64,000 bases of DNA from JBHHUI01 sp965248775 (GTDB lineage Bacteria; Chloroflexota; Anaerolineae; Anaerolineales; JBHHUI01), in NCBI GenBank assembly GCA_965248775.1, contig OZ252150.1, forward strand, positions 5,208,001-5,272,000, read 5' to 3'. How positions within the stretch are numbered: the stretch's first letter is position 1; each line of letters starts with the position of its first letter. A model generated the notes under the pieces. The model was not told the DNA's origin. It worked only from the letters and a program-made list of their open reading frames with translations, and made no database searches. Below are positions 35,086 through 44,380 of this stretch, one piece after another. Made by a program: the position numbers and the translations under genes.

Positions 35086-35718
35086 TTATTTTTCTCCGCG
35101 CAATTCGGCTTGTAAGCGTGCGTAGAAGTCTGCCATCGCTTGATGGCGTTCTTCTGCGAAGGCTTGCGCAGTTCTTGTTTGCAGACGGCCTTTCACTTTT
35201 GACAGTTTGAAAAGGTATTCGTGATAACTACTGTGTGGCTCGCTCGGCTCCTTTTCGCCGTTTGTCAAAAACCGTTCTGAGGGCTCGGCGTAAGCCGGTT
35301 CGCCTGCAAGTGCTGCATATCCGATAGTTCGAGCTACACCGATGGCACCGAGCACATCTAACTTGTCGGCGTCAAAAAGGCATTGCGCTTCGATGGTTGC
35401 GGGCGGTTCACTGGTATCTCGGAATCGATGGGCCCGGATGCAGTGAATGACAGCCTCGATACGGTCTTGTAGCCAGCCTTCCTGAGCAAGAAGTTCTCGC
35501 GCGAGTTCTGCTGAAGCCAGATGATGCTGACTGCGATCTTCATCCGGGGCGGCTTTATCGACATCGTGCAGCAGTGCCGCGGCGCGGACGATTTCCAAGT
35601 CTGCGCCTTCCGCAGCTGCCAGACGCTCGGCCATACGGTATACGCGCAGCACATGCTCGAAGTCATGGATCGGGTCGGAACCGGCATACAGCACTCGGGC
35701 GGATTCTATTGTTGGCAT
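35086..35718 (-). CDS. HD-domain phosphohydrolase
   Basis: 210 residues, normal for small YedJ-like HD hydrolases. Metal ligands are H22 (DFEHVLRVY), H51-D52 (ALLHDVDK) and D118 (FDADKLD). Family members remove phosphate from nucleotides or similar esters; the substrate is unknown. The gene begins 34 bases after the stop of the GrdB-like selenoprotein gene on the same strand, so they may be co-transcribed. Confidence 0.9.
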   Translation of the reverse strand: MPTIESARVLYAGSDPIHDFEHVLRVYRMAERLAAAEGADLEIVRAAALLHDVDKAAPDEDRSQHHLASAELARELLAQEGWLQDRIEAVIHCIRAHRFRDTSEPPATIEAQCLFDADKLDVLGAIGVARTIGYAALAGEPAYAEPSERFLTNGEKEPSEPHSSYHEYLFKLSKVKGRLQTRTAQAFAEERHQAMADFYARLQAELRGEK

Positions 35719-35752
35719 GGGAGTCGATGTTAGAGACCGGAGTTAGAGTGGT

Positions 35753-36634
35753 CTATACGGTCTCTAACTCTAACTCCAAATCAATTTCTGACAAGCTATT
35801 GAAGTTGACTTCCCCGTACTGATGTCGCTTCCATCGATAGGGTCGTTCTAAAATCGTGCCCGGTATTGTTGCTGTTAGCGCAAGATGGAACGCATCGAAG
35901 AGTAATTGGTGGTGTTGCCTGGTCGCGTCCGGTTCTCCCAGCGGATGTCCAAATGGAAAGCGCACCACGATTGAACGTGGGGCCTGCACGGCCTGCGATT
36001 GCTCTCGGTTTAAGGAAAAGCTGACAGTAGCGATCCCCACCTGCTCAATTTCTCGCGCCAGCAGACCCACGGTCTGGGAGCAACTCGGTCAGGAAGGGAA
36101 TAACATTACAAGGTCAACCTTATCGTCAACCAGTCCTGTAACCATCTCAGGCGCAGTGTCCTGCAAGAGCGGTCGGAAGTCGTTCAGCAGCCCCACAAAA
36201 CTGTAATGGGTGGGGGCGACTTGTCTAATAACCCCCTGAGTTTGAAGCTCTCGTAAATGTTCGAGAGGAAAAACAATATTCGGATCGCGATTGGCATCGT
36301 CATTGTTTACCGCTGGATGAAAAACGCGCAGATCCGCCCGTTCTGCCTCACCGGGGATCGCGCGCCAGGACGGATCGTTGCCCAGCGGAGAGTGAGGCGT
36401 CTGGGATGAAAGGTGCACGCCTGCTGTTGTCACCAGGGCGACATTGCAATCGGAGAGCGGTTTTTCCAGCGGTCGCCAAGGAGTATGATTTCGATCCAGT
36501 GCCGCACTTACAAGTCGTTTCCGCCACTTATGACGGTAAATTGGCGAGCGGGAGTACTTTGCATAGGCTTGTGGCAGTAAGCGATCGGCGAGCCGATAAA
36601 GTCTATGGCGTAGTTCGTGTGCTTTACTCATCAT
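35753..36634 (-). CDS. GrdB-like probable selenoprotein with in-frame UGA (U-x-x-C)
   Basis: Read through the TGA at 36089-36091, the frame gives 293 residues. Upstream (residues 1-181) matches the glycine/sarcosine/betaine reductase selenoprotein B-like family: NVALVTTAGVHLSSQ, FPLEHLRELQTQGVI, DKVDLVMLFPS. Residue 182 is the UGA codon, followed by P-S-C, then SQTVGLLAREIEQVGIATVSF, the family's continuation. Relatives commonly carry CPxC or UPxC here, so UGA most likely encodes selenocysteine in a redox U-x-x-C pair. A SECIS-like hairpin lies directly after it. The start is one of two adjacent ATG codons (36634, 36631) overlapping the end of the upstream gene. Without readthrough it would be two fragments. 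The reaction is unknown; family members are thiol/selenol reductases. selA, selB and selC are not in the window. Confidence 0.82.
36056..36091 (-). promoter_or_regulatory. bacterial SECIS-like hairpin after the UGA codon
   Basis: On the minus strand, CAGACC (36076-36071) pairs with GGTCTG (36067-36062) around the three-base loop GTG, and a lower stem CC/GG continues past a CU bulge. There are 18 bases between UGA and the loop, and the loop starts with G. These values fit the published bacterial SECIS rules (loop 16-37 bases from UGA, stem 4-16 pairs, G among the first two loop bases). Confidence 0.72.
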
Positions 36635-36896
36635 TGTTGGGGATTTCGGGGTTGGAGAGGTAAACGTAACGGGTGATTTCGCGCTGCCGTAGGCGGATAA
36701 CAAAATAAGCGCCAATTGCAGCGCCGATACCAGCGACAAACCCAGCTCCAAGCAAACGCAACGCGCCGCCCCTGCGCCTTGCTACCTTTTTTTCCTGTTT
36801 GCGAACACTCTGCTTGCGTGATGCTTTCCTGCTCGGAGCTGCAAATGGACGCAGAAAGGTTTCCAGTATCTCGAGGATCTGACTTGTGAGTGTCAT
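36624..36896 (-). CDS. small basic membrane protein, function unknown
   Basis: 90 residues. The N-terminal half is helical and then strongly basic (KASRKQSVRKQEKKVARRRGG), followed by one glycine-rich helix (about 47-68, ALRLLGAGFVAGIGAAIGAYFVI) and an acidic tail ending NPEIPNNDE. I do not recognise the family. The stop overlaps the two possible start codons of the GrdB-like gene (ATGATGAGTAA), so translation is coupled and the product may anchor or recruit the selenoprotein (inference). Confidence 0.72.
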   Translation of the reverse strand: MTLTSQILEILETFLRPFAAPSRKASRKQSVRKQEKKVARRRGGALRLLGAGFVAGIGAAIGAYFVIRLRQREITRYVYLSNPEIPNNDE

Positions 36897-36929
36897 GCTT
36901 TCAAATGTCTGCGATCAATGTAACTTGGA

Positions 36930-37990
36930 TAGGACTTACGCAGGGAGCATAGAGATAGAAGGTAGCCGAAGCTGAGTTCGCATGTAGTTGCTCAACAAAC
37001 CTTGCTTAATTTGATACACATTCGTATGTGCATCCTGCGCAATCTGATTCAGGCGTACCCAGACAAGCATGGCACAAGCAATATGATTGCGCTGTGCTCG
37101 TTGCGAACGACATTGAGATGCTTCCAGCCCGGTTAGCTGTTTGGCCTCTCGGTGAAACTGCTCAATCTTCCAGCGGATGGCACTTTCTATGCCTGTAGCA
37201 TCTGAGGAATCTTGAGAGTGGTCATTGGTAACCACATGCTCTGTGCGGTGAGTAGACACCGCAATCCGGAACAGTTTCACTTGATGACCTTTTGGAAACT
37301 TTTTGAGATGAACCATTTTTCCCGCTTCAATCTCCTCAGCGCTCCAAGAGAGCGCATCAACTCGGCAGTAGTCATCCGCAGGACTTTCTGTCGCTTGCCG
37401 GTTCGATTTCAACGGACAGTAGTAGATTTTGCCGGCTTTTTCGACTGCTTTCATCACTTTCATCGTCGCATACCAGCTATCCATCAACACAGTGCGGAAA
37501 GGAAGCTGTTCCACATGCAGAATGGTTCGCCACATATCCAACAAGTGGTCGAGTTTGCTACGTCCATCTCGCGCAGGGTCAAAAATGCGGTAATCGATGA
37601 CCCAGAATTTATCGATGTCGGGATTGACATAGACACAAGTCACGAGCCCGATGCCTTTGATTACCTTTTTGGCGTTGCCACTCCACTGCCTACGCACCAG
37701 TTCAATGGCAAAGGAATGGTTTTTATCAAGCACCGTATCATCAAAGAGAATGTAGCCATCTTCAGAGAGAACCAACTCTTTGCGCACCATTTGGCGCAGT
37801 TCCCGTGGCGTAAATTTATTCCCCTCATCAGTCGATTGACACGATCGTGGCTCAAATGTTCACTATGGTCAGCAAAGTAGGTTTGTGTGTAATTGATTTG
37901 GCTAACCAAGAGAAATTGGCTGTAATCCCAGTGAGATAATTTGTTCATTCACACATTGTCTCAGTTTCTCCCTGGTTTGCGTAAGTCCTA
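36930..37990 (-). mobile_element. IS701/IS4-like insertion sequence, copy 1
   Basis: 1061 bp with 13-base terminal repeats TAGGACTTACGCA at both ends and target duplication TTGGA (36925-36929 and 37991-37995). Nearly identical to copy 2 at 51873-52933 but in opposite orientation. Its frameshift site is altered (see the transposase entry). Confidence 0.95.
36936..37948 (-). CDS. IS701/IS4-like transposase in two overlapping frames, slippery site mutated
   Basis: An upstream frame starts at 37948 (MNKLSHWDYSQFLLVSQINY) and the catalytic frame runs down to 36936. The DDE core shows D in ILFDDTVLDKNH, D in RTVLMDSWYATMKV and E in WKIEQFHREAKQLTGLE. Joining the frames needs a -1 shift after DRVNRLMRG. 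At the corresponding place copy 2 has A-AAA-AAT, a canonical slippery heptamer, whereas this copy reads A-ATA-AAT, which should not slip in tandem. The only other protein difference is Ala for Val in NRQ-A-TES. So this copy is probably inactive or depends on the transposase of copy 2. Confidence 0.88.
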
Positions 37991-38054
37991 TTGGATTCAA
38001 CTCGTAAATGCAAGATATTTTTGAAACGCTACGAATGCGTGTGTTTTTAGTGCC

Positions 38055-39128
38055 TCACAATCCGCTTGGCACAAACTGCAACGGGATAATGTCCGCCAGG
38101 CCGACTTTTTCATCATACTTCTTGAGGCGATCAAATAAACGCTTCACGGATGTCTCGACGACATCATAGTCAAATCCATCGAAGAACGCTGTGTCGCATA
38201 GGTGACCATTAGGGTCGGGCGCCTGGCGCGAGCGCTTCACGCCTCTCTCGAACGCCCTGCGGTCGTGGATGCCGAGGTTCTTGAGCGCAATCTTGAGGAC
38301 GTCGCCCGCATAATCACGTCCGCTCAAAATGCCACCCCGATACAGGGTCTCCGTAAATTCTGCTCCGTCCGGAAGAAGGTGCAATGAAGGCATCGCGAAG
38401 TGCTCGATAGTGTCAACTAAGGCATCAAGCGTCTCAGCGGGGTAGTAATACAAATAGAGACGCGCAATTTCCAGGAAAAAATTGTAGTGAGCGGCTTCGT
38501 CCGTAGCAATGGTTTGCGCGACCTTATGCAATACAGGGTCGGCAGCATCCGTGAAGCCAGATTTGTCGTTTTCACCCCTGGCGAAGCGTGCGACGTTGAG
38601 GTATGTAAGCTGTGTCGCTCGTTCCTGGATGACTACGTAGAATGACAAATGCAGAGGGTCCTCCCAGGGCAGTTGCCATTCCCCATTACGCAAGGACTGC
38701 ATATAATCTTCGATCCATTCTGGTGTGCGGAAGCGCATGAACAACATGCAATTGAGCCATAGATCAGAGTGCTTTTCTTCTTCTGCCCCCCAACGCAATT
38801 GGAAATTCGCTCGTCCATAGCTTCTGCGCAGCATGTGGGTTGCTTTGCTGGTGTAGTCTGGCGCGTAATTTTCTATCCCGAAGAGCCCTTCAACCACAGT
38901 GTTTACCTCAGGCGAGTGATCGGTGCGCAGGGCACGCCAGTTGAATGAACTGTCCGGGTGCCAGTTGCGCGTCTCCTGCGAACGAGTTGTATACCAGCGA
39001 TACAGGCTTCTGGCACTGCGTTCGATGAGCAAATCCTTTTCCTGGCGACTCAACATGCCAGCCGAGAAAGAGGGGCGCTGCTCTTCAATTTCTTTGATGA
39101 TTGATTCTTCTGGTTGGATAATTGGCAT
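38055..39128 (-). CDS. acyl-ACP desaturase (soluble di-iron type)
   Basis: 357 residues, normal for the family. The di-iron ligand motifs are AEEEKHSDLW (E-E-x-x-H) and ATDEAAHYNFF (second D-E-x-x-H), separated by about 90 residues as in stearoyl-ACP desaturases. It introduces a double bond in ACP-bound fatty acids using oxygen and reduced ferredoxin in the cytosol. This implies aerobic or microaerobic membrane-lipid adjustment. Upstream IS copy 1 ends 64 bases beyond its stop. No partner ferredoxin gene is visible. Confidence 0.92.
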   Translation of the reverse strand: MPIIQPEESIIKEIEEQRPSFSAGMLSRQEKDLLIERSARSLYRWYTTRSQETRNWHPDSSFNWRALRTDHSPEVNTVVEGLFGIENYAPDYTSKATHMLRRSYGRANFQLRWGAEEEKHSDLWLNCMLFMRFRTPEWIEDYMQSLRNGEWQLPWEDPLHLSFYVVIQERATQLTYLNVARFARGENDKSGFTDAADPVLHKVAQTIATDEAAHYNFFLEIARLYLYYYPAETLDALVDTIEHFAMPSLHLLPDGAEFTETLYRGGILSGRDYAGDVLKIALKNLGIHDRRAFERGVKRSRQAPDPNGHLCDTAFFDGFDYDVVETSVKRLFDRLKKYDEKVGLADIIPLQFVPSGL

Positions 39129-39191
39129 TATTGCCCTTTGACATGTCTACCTCGGATTCGAGATGAAATCAATTCTTACGTGTGTGGGACT

Positions 39192-39320
39192 GTGCATGTG
39201 TTTAGGCCGATAAACGCGCTGGACTCGATTCGGCGCGACTTCGGCGTCGCGGCTAATAGTTGACCTTTGGACACTCACCACGTTCGCGAATTTCGTCTGA
39301 TTATGCCCAACTTTTTCTAT
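39192..39320 (-). pseudogene. remnant of an IS30-family transposase (N-terminal HTH)
   Basis: A segment of about 43 residues reads IEKVGHNQTKFANVV, then SVQRSTISRD, RVQRVYRPKHMH, matching the IS30 start pattern (GHxQTxIAxxLGRxxSTISRE...RGYRPKQA). No catalytic DDE part follows. It lies in the 489-base gap 39129-39617, which otherwise shows only the promoter of the next gene. Confidence 0.6.
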
Positions 39321-39564
39321 GCGTAAATCTTGTGCCTTTGCTCCTGGATGACCTGCGTGTAGGTTCTCAAGAGTGTTCCTTTTACTTGGTCGTCGAGGAT
39401 CTCTCATTCTGTAGCAGCTCTACTCTCTCTTCGAGCTTCAAGGTTTCACCTCGGATTAAAAACCCGCGTAAATCAAATGCGGTAGATCTAATCATAACAG
39501 AGTTGCTGCACACTTTTCTGTTACGAAATCAGCATAAAGCCATGAAATTCCATTATCACCTGCA

Positions 39565-39573
39565 TGCTATAAT
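39565..39573 (+). promoter_or_regulatory. extended -10 promoter of the acyl-CoA dehydrogenase gene
   Basis: TGCTATAAT at 39565-39573; no clear -35. The same nine-base box appears before tRNA-Val and before the kinase at 61376. Confidence 0.6.
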
Positions 39574-39617
39574 CCGCGCGCCCGCTCATTTCCTTCGCGT
39601 CCGCCGGATGTCTCACC

Positions 39618-40802
39618 ATGCTTGAGCTACAGCAGAAAGCACAAATCAATCCCGACCTGACAGCAGAGCATCAGATGCTGCAACAGGTCGCGCGCGACTT
39701 CGCACAAAAAGAGATCGCTCCAATTGCTGCGAAGTTTGACGAGAGCGGCGAGTTCCCACTCGATACCGTGATGAAGATGGGTCACCTGGGTTTGATGGGT
39801 ATTGAAGTGCCTGAAGAATATGGTGGTGCCGGGATGGATACGCTGGCGTATGTGCTCGAGTTGACAGAAATTTCAAAGGTCGATGCCGCGCACGGCACCA
39901 TCATGAGTGTGAACAATTCGCTTGTGTGCTACGGTCTGCTTAAATATGGCACTGAGGAGCAAAAACAGAGATATCTTGTCCCGGTTGCGAACGGTGAAAA
40001 AGTGGCAGCCTATTCACTCACCGAGCCAATGTCCGGTTCCGATGCCGGGAGCATGCGCTCGCGCGCAGTGCGGGACGGTGAAGTCTATGTTATCAATGGC
40101 CGCAAGAGTTGGGTATCAAGTGCGCCGGTCGCGAGTCTTGTGCTCCTGTTTACGATGACCGCTCCGGAGAAGCTGCACCACGGCATCACGGCTTTTATCA
40201 TCGAGACAAATCGCGACGGATTTTCACTTGGAAAGACTGAGCCGATACTTGGGATTCGGGCTTCTGCAACCAGCGAGATCGTCTTCGAGAATTTCGAGTG
40301 TCCCGCCGAAAATCGTTTGGGAGAAGAAGGGCAGGGGTTCAAGATCGCAATGTCCATGCTGGATGCCGGACGGATCGGGATTGCTGCGCAGGCGCTTGGC
40401 ATCGCAGAAGCCTCCTACGAGGCCTCTATAAAATACTGCCAGGAGCGCGAGGCATTTGGCCAAAAGATCGGACAGTTCCAGGGGTTGCAATTTCAGATCG
40501 CAGACATGAAAACAGAGATCGAAGCGGCGCGGCTTTTGGTCCATCAGGCTGCACAGGCCAAGATGCGTTCGAACATGACCGGTGCGCGTTATACACTCGA
40601 AGCCAGCATGGCCAAACTATTCGCCTCCGAGACTGCGATGAAATGTGCCCATCGTGCCGTCCAGATACATGGCGGTATGGGATACTCTAAAGAGTTGCCG
40701 GTCGAGCGTTATTTTCGTGACGCAAAAATAACTGAGATATACGAAGGCACGAGTGAAATCCAGCGGCTCGTGATTGCACGCCACGAGTTGGGGCTGCGCT
40801 AG
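39618..40802 (+). CDS. acyl-CoA dehydrogenase
   Basis: 394 residues, standard for the family. It shows the FAD and substrate signature YSLTEPMSGSDAGSM (about 135-149), WVSSAPVASLVLLF, and the C-terminal HGGMGYSKELPVERYFRDAKITEIYEGTSEIQ. The Glu in YEGTSE is the catalytic base position of short- and medium-chain enzymes. It oxidises acyl-CoA to enoyl-CoA with electron transfer flavoprotein as acceptor. It leads the plus-strand cluster for carboxylation and rearrangement of short acyl-CoA, so propionate or branched-chain acyl-CoA use is likely. Chain-length preference cannot be read. Confidence 0.96.
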   Translation: MLELQQKAQINPDLTAEHQMLQQVARDFAQKEIAPIAAKFDESGEFPLDTVMKMGHLGLMGIEVPEEYGGAGMDTLAYVLELTEISKVDAAHGTIMSVNNSLVCYGLLKYGTEEQKQRYLVPVANGEKVAAYSLTEPMSGSDAGSMRSRAVRDGEVYVINGRKSWVSSAPVASLVLLFTMTAPEKLHHGITAFIIETNRDGFSLGKTEPILGIRASATSEIVFENFECPAENRLGEEGQGFKIAMSMLDAGRIGIAAQALGIAEASYEASIKYCQEREAFGQKIGQFQGLQFQIADMKTEIEAARLLVHQAAQAKMRSNMTGARYTLEASMAKLFASETAMKCAHRAVQIHGGMGYSKELPVERYFRDAKITEIYEGTSEIQRLVIARHELGLR

Positions 40803-40871
40803 CAATCGGGGTTACAGCCTCGCATTGCGAAATTAGAAGGCACATTTGCCTTCACACAGCGCCGAGCCGGG

Positions 40872-41300
40872 ATGAATCCGCTGCCACAGCGTCGCTCTAC
40901 GACCGTAACATTTCTCAGCGTTGGTATTGTCATTGTTGCCGCACTGAATCTTGTGCGCGGGGTCTGGCTTTGGCTACGTATACCCTTGCTTACAACTCTG
41001 CCTCTGACGGCGCCGCTATCGTTATTGATTACCGCTTCAGTCGCTGCAGCATTGGTATGGGGGGTAGCCGGAATTGGGCTGTGGCGCCTGGCCAGCTGGT
41101 CACGCTATCTTGCGTTGGTTTTTGTTGTGCTTTATCACGTATATAACTGGATCATTCGCTGGCAATATGAAGTCTCTGAATATGCGCGTTTAACGCGACC
41201 GTGGAATATCTTAATAACCATTGTGAGTATTTTGCTGACGTGGATTATCCTTTGGCGACCAAACGTACGTCGTCAATTTGATCCAATTCCGCTGAGGTAA
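40872..41300 (+). CDS. four-helix membrane protein of unknown function
   Basis: 142 residues with about four hydrophobic helices (about 12-35, 43-66, 70-95, 112-130) and short charged loops. I do not recognise a family beyond a general resemblance to small DoxX/DUF-type membrane proteins. It sits between the dehydrogenase gene and the carboxylase beta gene; its stop is two bases from the next start (TAACTATG), so it is in the operon. Confidence 0.7.
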   Translation: MNPLPQRRSTTVTFLSVGIVIVAALNLVRGVWLWLRIPLLTTLPLTAPLSLLITASVAAALVWGVAGIGLWRLASWSRYLALVFVVLYHVYNWIIRWQYEVSEYARLTRPWNILITIVSILLTWIILWRPNVRRQFDPIPLR

Positions 41301-41302
41301 CT

Positions 41303-42853
41303 ATGGCTGCCGACCCGAACATCGAACGATTGCATCAACGCAAGGCCGATTCCAAGTTAGGGGGTGGGCAGGAGCGTATTGAGGCCCAGCACAAGCGTGG
41401 ACGATTGACGGCGCGCGAACGCTTGGACCTACTGCTCGATAAAGGCTCATTCCGGGAATTGGACATGTTTGTCACCCACCGGGCACGCGATTTCGACATG
41501 GATAAGCAACTCTACCTGGGAGATAGCGTCGTGACGGGTTGGGGTACGATTGATGGCCGCCTGGTCTATGTCTACTCGCAGGACTTTACTGTTTTTGGCG
41601 GGTCCCTCTCGCAAGTACATGCCGAAAAAATCATCAAGATCATGGATATGGCGATGAAATCCGGCGCGCCGGTAATCGGCCTGAACGACTCGGGCGGCGC
41701 CCGCATTCAGGAGGGGGTAGTCTCGTTGGGCGGCTACGCCGACATCTTCCTCCAGAATACATTGGCCTCCGGTGTCGTGCCACAGCTCAGTGCCATCATG
41801 GGGCCGTGCGCTGGCGGGGCAGTCTACTCTCCTGCGCTCACAGATTTTATTTTTATGGTGCAGAACTCATCCTATATGTTTGTCACTGGCCCAGATGTGG
41901 TCAAAACGGTTACTCAGGAGGATGTCACTTTCGAAGAACTCGGCGGCGCGTCTATTCATTCCCAGACCTCCGGTGTGTGCCACTATGTTGCCGAAAGTGA
42001 AGCGGACTGCCTGTTTCTGATGCGCATGCTGCTGAGCTATCTGCCGCAGAACAACATGGAAGACCCACCATTTGTTGAATCGACAGATGATCCACTCCGC
42101 ACTGAGGCCGAACTTGATAGCCTCGTGCCCGACAATCCCAATAAGCCGTATGACATCAAAGAGGCTATCAGCCTAATTGTGGACAATCGCGAATTCTTTG
42201 AAATCCACGAAGCCTACGCGCCGAATATTGTCGTTGGCTTCGCACGTCTGGGTGGACACAGCGTTGGGATTGTAGCGAACCAACCTGCGCATCTGGCGGG
42301 TGTGCTTGACATTAACGCCTCCGATAAGGCGGGCCGTTTCGTGCGCTTCTGCGATTGTTTTAACATCCCATTGATCACGTTTGTGGATGTGCCGGGATTT
42401 CTACCGGGCACTGCACAGGAATATGGCGGTATCATTCGGCACGGAGCCAAATTACTCTACGCATATTGCGAAGCAACGGTACCAAAAATCACCGTCATAA
42501 CCCGCAAGGCCTACGGTGGTGCCTACTGCGTAATGAACAGCAAACACATCCGTGCCGATCTCAACCTGGCGTGGCCGACTGCAGAAATCGCGGTCATGGG
42601 ACCGGAGGGAGCAGTCAACATCATCTTTCGCAAAGAGCTGGCAGCAGCGGAAGACCCCCAGGCACGCAAAGCCGAGTTGGTAGCAGACTATCGTGAAAAG
42701 TTTGCAAATCCGTATGTCGCTGCTTCGCGTGGTTTCATCGACGATGTGATCGAGCCCCATCGCACGCGCCCACGGCTGATCAATGCGCTTGCGATGCTTG
42801 CCAACAAGCGCGATTCGAATCCAGCGAAGAAACACGGCAACATCCCGCTGTAA
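41303..42853 (+). CDS. pccB: acyl-CoA carboxylase carboxyltransferase subunit (propionyl-CoA carboxylase beta)
   Basis: 516 residues. It shows the carboxyltransferase fold: GLNDSGGARIQEGV (about 126-139), MGPCAGGAVYSPALTDFIFM and the second half FVDVPGFLPGTAQEYGGIIRHGAKLLYAY and RKAYGGAYCVMNSK. It moves the carboxyl group from biotin to the acyl-CoA. Length and motifs match PccB or acyl-CoA carboxylase beta. Specificity for propionyl-CoA is inferred from the neighbouring methylmalonyl-CoA mutase and epimerase. The ribosome site GAGGT overlaps the previous gene. Confidence 0.95.
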   Translation: MAADPNIERLHQRKADSKLGGGQERIEAQHKRGRLTARERLDLLLDKGSFRELDMFVTHRARDFDMDKQLYLGDSVVTGWGTIDGRLVYVYSQDFTVFGGSLSQVHAEKIIKIMDMAMKSGAPVIGLNDSGGARIQEGVVSLGGYADIFLQNTLASGVVPQLSAIMGPCAGGAVYSPALTDFIFMVQNSSYMFVTGPDVVKTVTQEDVTFEELGGASIHSQTSGVCHYVAESEADCLFLMRMLLSYLPQNNMEDPPFVESTDDPLRTEAELDSLVPDNPNKPYDIKEAISLIVDNREFFEIHEAYAPNIVVGFARLGGHSVGIVANQPAHLAGVLDINASDKAGRFVRFCDCFNIPLITFVDVPGFLPGTAQEYGGIIRHGAKLLYAYCEATVPKITVITRKAYGGAYCVMNSKHIRADLNLAWPTAEIAVMGPEGAVNIIFRKELAAAEDPQARKAELVADYREKFANPYVAASRGFIDDVIEPHRTRPRLINALAMLANKRDSNPAKKHGNIPL

Positions 42854-42874
42854 TAAATCATCTGGCGTCATTTA

Positions 42875-44380
42875 ATGTTCAACAAAGTTCTTGTTGCCAA
42901 CCGGGGTGAGATCGCTGTCCGCATTTTATGGGCTTGCCATGAGTTGGGCGTCTCCACCGTGGCCGTATTTTCTGAGGCGGACCGCAGTGCCTTACACGTC
43001 CGCTATGCAGACGAGGCCTATCCGATTGGACCCGGCCGGGCTCGGGACTCGTATCTCCGAATCGACAAAATTCTGGATGTTGCGAAACGCTCTGGTGCTG
43101 GGGCTATTCACCCGGGCTACGGTTTTTTGGCCGAGAACCCCGAATTTGCCCAGGCCTGCGAGGATGCCGGGATAATTTTTATTGGACCGCAGCCGTCATC
43201 GATTGCATCGATGGGCGACAAAGTGGTTGCGCGCGCCACGGTCACGCGTGCGGGTGTACCTGTGGTGCCGGGTACCAAATCAGAAGGTGCATTGCGAGAC
43301 GAGGACTTGTTGACACTGGCCCCTGAAGTTGGCTTCCCATTGCTTGTGAAGGCTAAATCTGGTGGCGGAGGTAAAGGCATGCGGGAAGTCCGCACGTCGG
43401 ACGAATTACCCGCTGCTCTGGACGCTGCTCGACGCGAAGCCGAAGCCGCCTGCGGCGATGGCTCTCTCTATCTCGAACGGCTGATCAGCGGCGCGCGCCA
43501 CATCGAGATTCAGATTCTTGCGGATGCGCACGGCAATGTAATTCATCTCGGTGAACGGGAGTGTTCGATCCAGCGACGGCACCAAAAGTTGTTGGAAGAA
43601 GCGCCGTCTGTTTTCGTCGCGGACGACATGGCACTGCGCCAGGCTATGGGGGAGGTCGCGTGCAAAGTAGCCGGTGCCGTGGGTTACATTAATGCCGGCA
43701 CAATCGAATTCCTTGTCGATGAGGATAAGAGTTTTTATTTCCTCGAGATGAATACGCGCTTACAGGTAGAGCATCCCGTGACGGAACTCGTAACCGGCAT
43801 TGATATTGTCAAAGAGCAGATTCGTATAGCCCGTGGTCGCAAACTCAGCCGCGAACAGCACGAAGTCGAGATGAATGGCTGGGCCGTCGAGTGCCGCATC
43901 AACGCCGAAGACCCGCACCAGAACTTCATGCCATCCATTGGCACAATTACGACCAGTATCCTGCCAACCGGCCCCGGTGTTAGAGTGGATACCGGGGTTT
44001 ATAGTGGTTATACTATTCCCCCATTTTACGATTCGATGATCAGTAAAGTGATTTGCTGGGGTGAGACCCGTGGTGAGGCATTGCTGCGCATGCGCCGGGC
44101 ACTGGATGAATATCGTATTGTCGGCGTAAAGACGACGATTCCCTTTCATCTGAATTTGTTATATTCAACCCGATTTATGGCCGGACGGTTCAACACCCGA
44201 TTTGTCGATGAAGATTTCCATCCCGAACAGAAGGAATTGCCCGATCCGCAACTAGCCGCTGCTTTGGCGACAATTGTCGCACACCGCCAGGGCCGGGAAG
44301 CTGCCCAGATTGTGCAACGTGGTGAACGTGATACGAGCAATTGGAAGTGGGTCGGGCGCTGGGAACGCATGCGTCGATGA
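42875..44380 (+). CDS. accC: biotin carboxylase subunit of acyl-CoA carboxylase
   Basis: 501 residues. ATP-grasp enzyme that carboxylates biotin with ATP and bicarbonate. The N-terminal domain begins FNKVLVANRGEIAVRI; ATP-binding loop KAKSGGGGKGMREV (about 161-174); catalytic region HLGERECSIQRRHQKLLEEAPS; and FLEMNTRLQVEHPVTELVTGIDIV. All signatures are intact. About 50 residues longer than E. coli AccC at the C-terminus but without a carrier domain, which is encoded separately by the next gene overlapping by ATGA. Confidence 0.96.
   Translation: MFNKVLVANRGEIAVRILWACHELGVSTVAVFSEADRSALHVRYADEAYPIGPGRARDSYLRIDKILDVAKRSGAGAIHPGYGFLAENPEFAQACEDAGIIFIGPQPSSIASMGDKVVARATVTRAGVPVVPGTKSEGALRDEDLLTLAPEVGFPLLVKAKSGGGGKGMREVRTSDELPAALDAARREAEAACGDGSLYLERLISGARHIEIQILADAHGNVIHLGERECSIQRRHQKLLEEAPSVFVADDMALRQAMGEVACKVAGAVGYINAGTIEFLVDEDKSFYFLEMNTRLQVEHPVTELVTGIDIVKEQIRIARGRKLSREQHEVEMNGWAVECRINAEDPHQNFMPSIGTITTSILPTGPGVRVDTGVYSGYTIPPFYDSMISKVICWGETRGEALLRMRRALDEYRIVGVKTTIPFHLNLLYSTRFMAGRFNTRFVDEDFHPEQKELPDPQLAAALATIVAHRQGREAAQIVQRGERDTSNWKWVGRWERMRR

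Noticed and set aside
36089..36091. TGA as a simple nonsense mutation or gene split
   Set aside because: Family sequence continues directly on the other side in the same frame with a U-x-x-C layout and a SECIS-like hairpin, which fits selenocysteine better than a pseudogene. The machinery was not seen, so this is a judgement.
39260..39625. 121-codon plus-strand frame before the acyl-CoA dehydrogenase
   Set aside because: Runs antisense to the IS30-like remnant and past the TATAAT box; no protein-like composition or ribosome site.
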